DNA from: Athalassotoga sp049965695
GTDB taxonomy: Bacteria > Thermotogota > Thermotogae > Mesoaciditogales > Mesoaciditogaceae
NCBI RefSeq assembly: GCF_049965695.1
Contig: NZ_JBMFWB010000035.1
Location: 1-7,025 of the forward strand
Length of the DNA stretch: 7,025 nucleotides
Reading direction: 5' to 3'
Shown here: piece after piece, positions 6,130-7,025 of the stretch
Numbering within the stretch: position 1 is the stretch's first letter
Layout of the letters: every line of letters starts with the position of its first letter
Translations under genes and position numbers: made by a program
The notes under the pieces: generated by a model
The model's input: only the letters and a program-made list of their open reading frames with translations
What the model was told of the DNA's origin: nothing
The model's database searches: none

Positions 6130-6890
6130 TAGACATAGTCGGCGGTGCATTCAGAGACGTACTTTTTTACGGGCAAATTCACGCAGACGATGTGATTGAA
6201 ATGCCAGGTGGCACGGGATACAACGTTTTTGCAGGATTACGCGAAATTGGAATAAAATCGGCCTTTCACTGTGCCACCGGAGATGATTGGCCCTTTGAAA
6301 ATTTAAGACATGTGAATGGTAAGAGCGGTATCTTTGTCTGCAGAAATGAAACAGAGATACTTGCAGTCTACAGAGGAGTTAATTTGAATCCGCCGGTCGA
6401 AGAGATCAAATCAAAGATTCTCTTTTCAACTCTTGAATGTGGAGGAAGCACATTTGAAAAATACGCCAGAGCGATGAAAAACTCAGGTGGAATAGTTATT
6501 GTCGACCCTTCTCCTGTTTTCGAATGGAAAAAAGAATACGCAGCACTTTGCGATGTTTTGATCCCAAATGAAAGAGAATTTGAAAGCATCTCTCCTTCAA
6601 AATTTAAAGAGATTTTCTTGAAACTCGGTGAAAATGGCGGTAAATATATCCAAGATACCGTTGAGATATCCAAAAATATCTCTAAAAAGGGAAATTTTCC
6701 TCTCGGATGCGGAGATGCTTTCGATGTTGCCGTTATTTACGGCCTTTTAACGGGAAAAGGTCCGGAAAAGACTTTAGAAATGGCCGTTGATTTGGGGCAA
6801 AGTGTCTCTTTTTTGCGTGGCAGTTCTTATGCCGTAGTTGAAGCGGTTAAAACCGCAAAAAAGCGTTTCTTCAACGTTATTGAAAAATAA
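6126..6890 (+). CDS. Short PfkB-family carbohydrate or nucleoside kinase
   Basis: A 254-residue cytoplasmic protein, shorter than the usual PfkB kinases of about 300. It starts in an ATGA overlap with the membrane protein and has only a weak ribosome-binding site, so coupled translation is likely. The N-terminal substrate motif is MPGGTGYNVFAGLREIG (26-42), the middle motif is IPNEREF (146-152), and the C-terminal signature reads FPLGCGDAFD (191-200) where the family has DTTGAGDAF; the anion-hole glycines and the base Asp197 are kept, so it is probably active. Substrate-lid segments after residue 10 and around 52-90 are abbreviated. The family covers ribokinases, nucleoside kinases, fructokinases and vitamin kinases such as pyridoxal and HMP kinases; which applies here is not decidable. 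The pairing with a transporter-like gene suggests salvage of the imported compound. It is distinct from the PfkB-HAD fusion in the same operon. Confidence 0.82.
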   Translation: MIDIVGGAFRDVLFYGQIHADDVIEMPGGTGYNVFAGLREIGIKSAFHCATGDDWPFENLRHVNGKSGIFVCRNETEILAVYRGVNLNPPVEEIKSKILFSTLECGGSTFEKYARAMKNSGGIVIVDPSPVFEWKKEYAALCDVLIPNEREFESISPSKFKEIFLKLGENGGKYIQDTVEISKNISKKGNFPLGCGDAFDVAVIYGLLTGKGPEKTLEMAVDLGQSVSFLRGSSYAVVEAVKTAKKRFFNVIEK

Positions 6891-7025
6891 GAAAAATTTT
6901 GACTTCCAAGATCGCGTTTTTTAAGGGGGGTAAGACAGGGGTGAGTATGATCATACCCGGGGGTGTCCAAAAGTGAAAATGTGGTGATTTTAGAGCGAAA
7001 TGCTGGAAAACGTTGCCACGTAAGG
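6891..7025. other. Noncoding tail after the operon; possible edge of a mobile element
   Basis: No gene is visible in these 135 bases. The base composition changes from the codon-like texture of the operon to G-runs (6925-6930, 6938-6941, 6959-6963), followed by GTGTCCAAAAGTGAAAATG at 6963-6981. That stretch looks to me like the repeated ends of some insertion sequences (for example IS21-like elements carry several TGTCC-type terminal repeats), but no second copy, transposase or target duplication is in view. No convincing Rho-independent terminator was found: the T-run at 6917-6922 lacks a GC-rich stem before it. Confidence 0.35.
6945..6956. repeat. 12-bp perfect palindrome
   Basis: GTATGATCATAC reads the same on both strands and lies 54 bases after the last gene, between two G-runs (GGGG at 6938-6941 and GGGGG at 6959-6963). 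It could be a protein-binding operator or part of a junction with the neighbouring element; there is no T-run after it, so it is not an intrinsic terminator. Confidence 0.8.

Noticed and set aside
6911..6930. Intrinsic terminator after the last gene
   Set aside because: There is a six-T run at 6917-6922 but no GC-rich hairpin directly before it.
6925..6963. G-quadruplex
   Set aside because: Only three separated G-runs of four or more are present; a fourth run within a reasonable loop distance is missing.
7000..7023. Short open frame ATG to TAA near the right edge
   Set aside because: It has only seven codons and no ribosome-binding site.
1..7025. CRISPR array, tRNA or rRNA gene
   Set aside because: No regularly spaced repeats and no cloverleaf or rRNA-like segment was seen; nearly all the window is protein-coding.

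Overview
The window is a single, very compact, plus-strand gene string, probably one polycistronic operon. It is cut at its left end and runs to about position 6890, followed by 135 bases without a gene. Seven genes are visible, and neighbours overlap by 4-11 bases or are separated by 1-6 bases, so transcriptional and often translational coupling is likely. The frequent ATA, AGA and GGA codons, moderate GC (around 40% by eye), strong Shine-Dalgarno sequences and a GH1 protein whose active-site numbering nearly matches Thermotoga maritima BglA suggest a thermophilic or moderately thermophilic anaerobe, perhaps of the Thermotogota. That assignment is an inference from style, not a match to a known genome.

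Layout: 1-909, 5'-truncated ROK-family sugar kinase; 899-1483, SIS-domain phosphoheptose isomerase (GmhA type); 1480-2481, uncharacterised protein resembling the deoxyhypusine synthase fold; 2488-4317, fusion of an HldE-like PfkB kinase with a HAD phosphatase; 4314-5615, GH1 beta-glucosidase-fold protein lacking the catalytic nucleophile; 5617-6129, integral membrane protein resembling an ECF-transporter S component; 6126-6890, short PfkB-family kinase; 6891-7025, noncoding tail with G-runs and a 12-bp perfect palindrome, possibly near a mobile-element end.

How the genes may work together: the first four look like a sugar-phosphate module. GmhA plus a kinase-phosphatase fusion resembles the heptose route (sedoheptulose 7-phosphate to heptose 7-phosphate to heptose 1,7-bisphosphate to heptose 1-phosphate). 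However, the nucleotidyltransferase that normally completes ADP- or GDP-heptose is absent from the window, and an unexplained deoxyhypusine-synthase-like protein sits in the middle. The last three genes look like an uptake and processing module: a small-molecule transporter subunit, a kinase, and a GH1 protein that either binds glycosides without cleaving them or cleaves them by a non-standard mechanism.

The strongest unusual observations are the GH1 with Ile in place of the nucleophile Glu, the PfkB-HAD fusion without a nucleotidyltransferase, and the deoxyhypusine-synthase-like protein embedded in a sugar operon. Whether these form one pathway or two co-transcribed modules cannot be decided from sequence alone.
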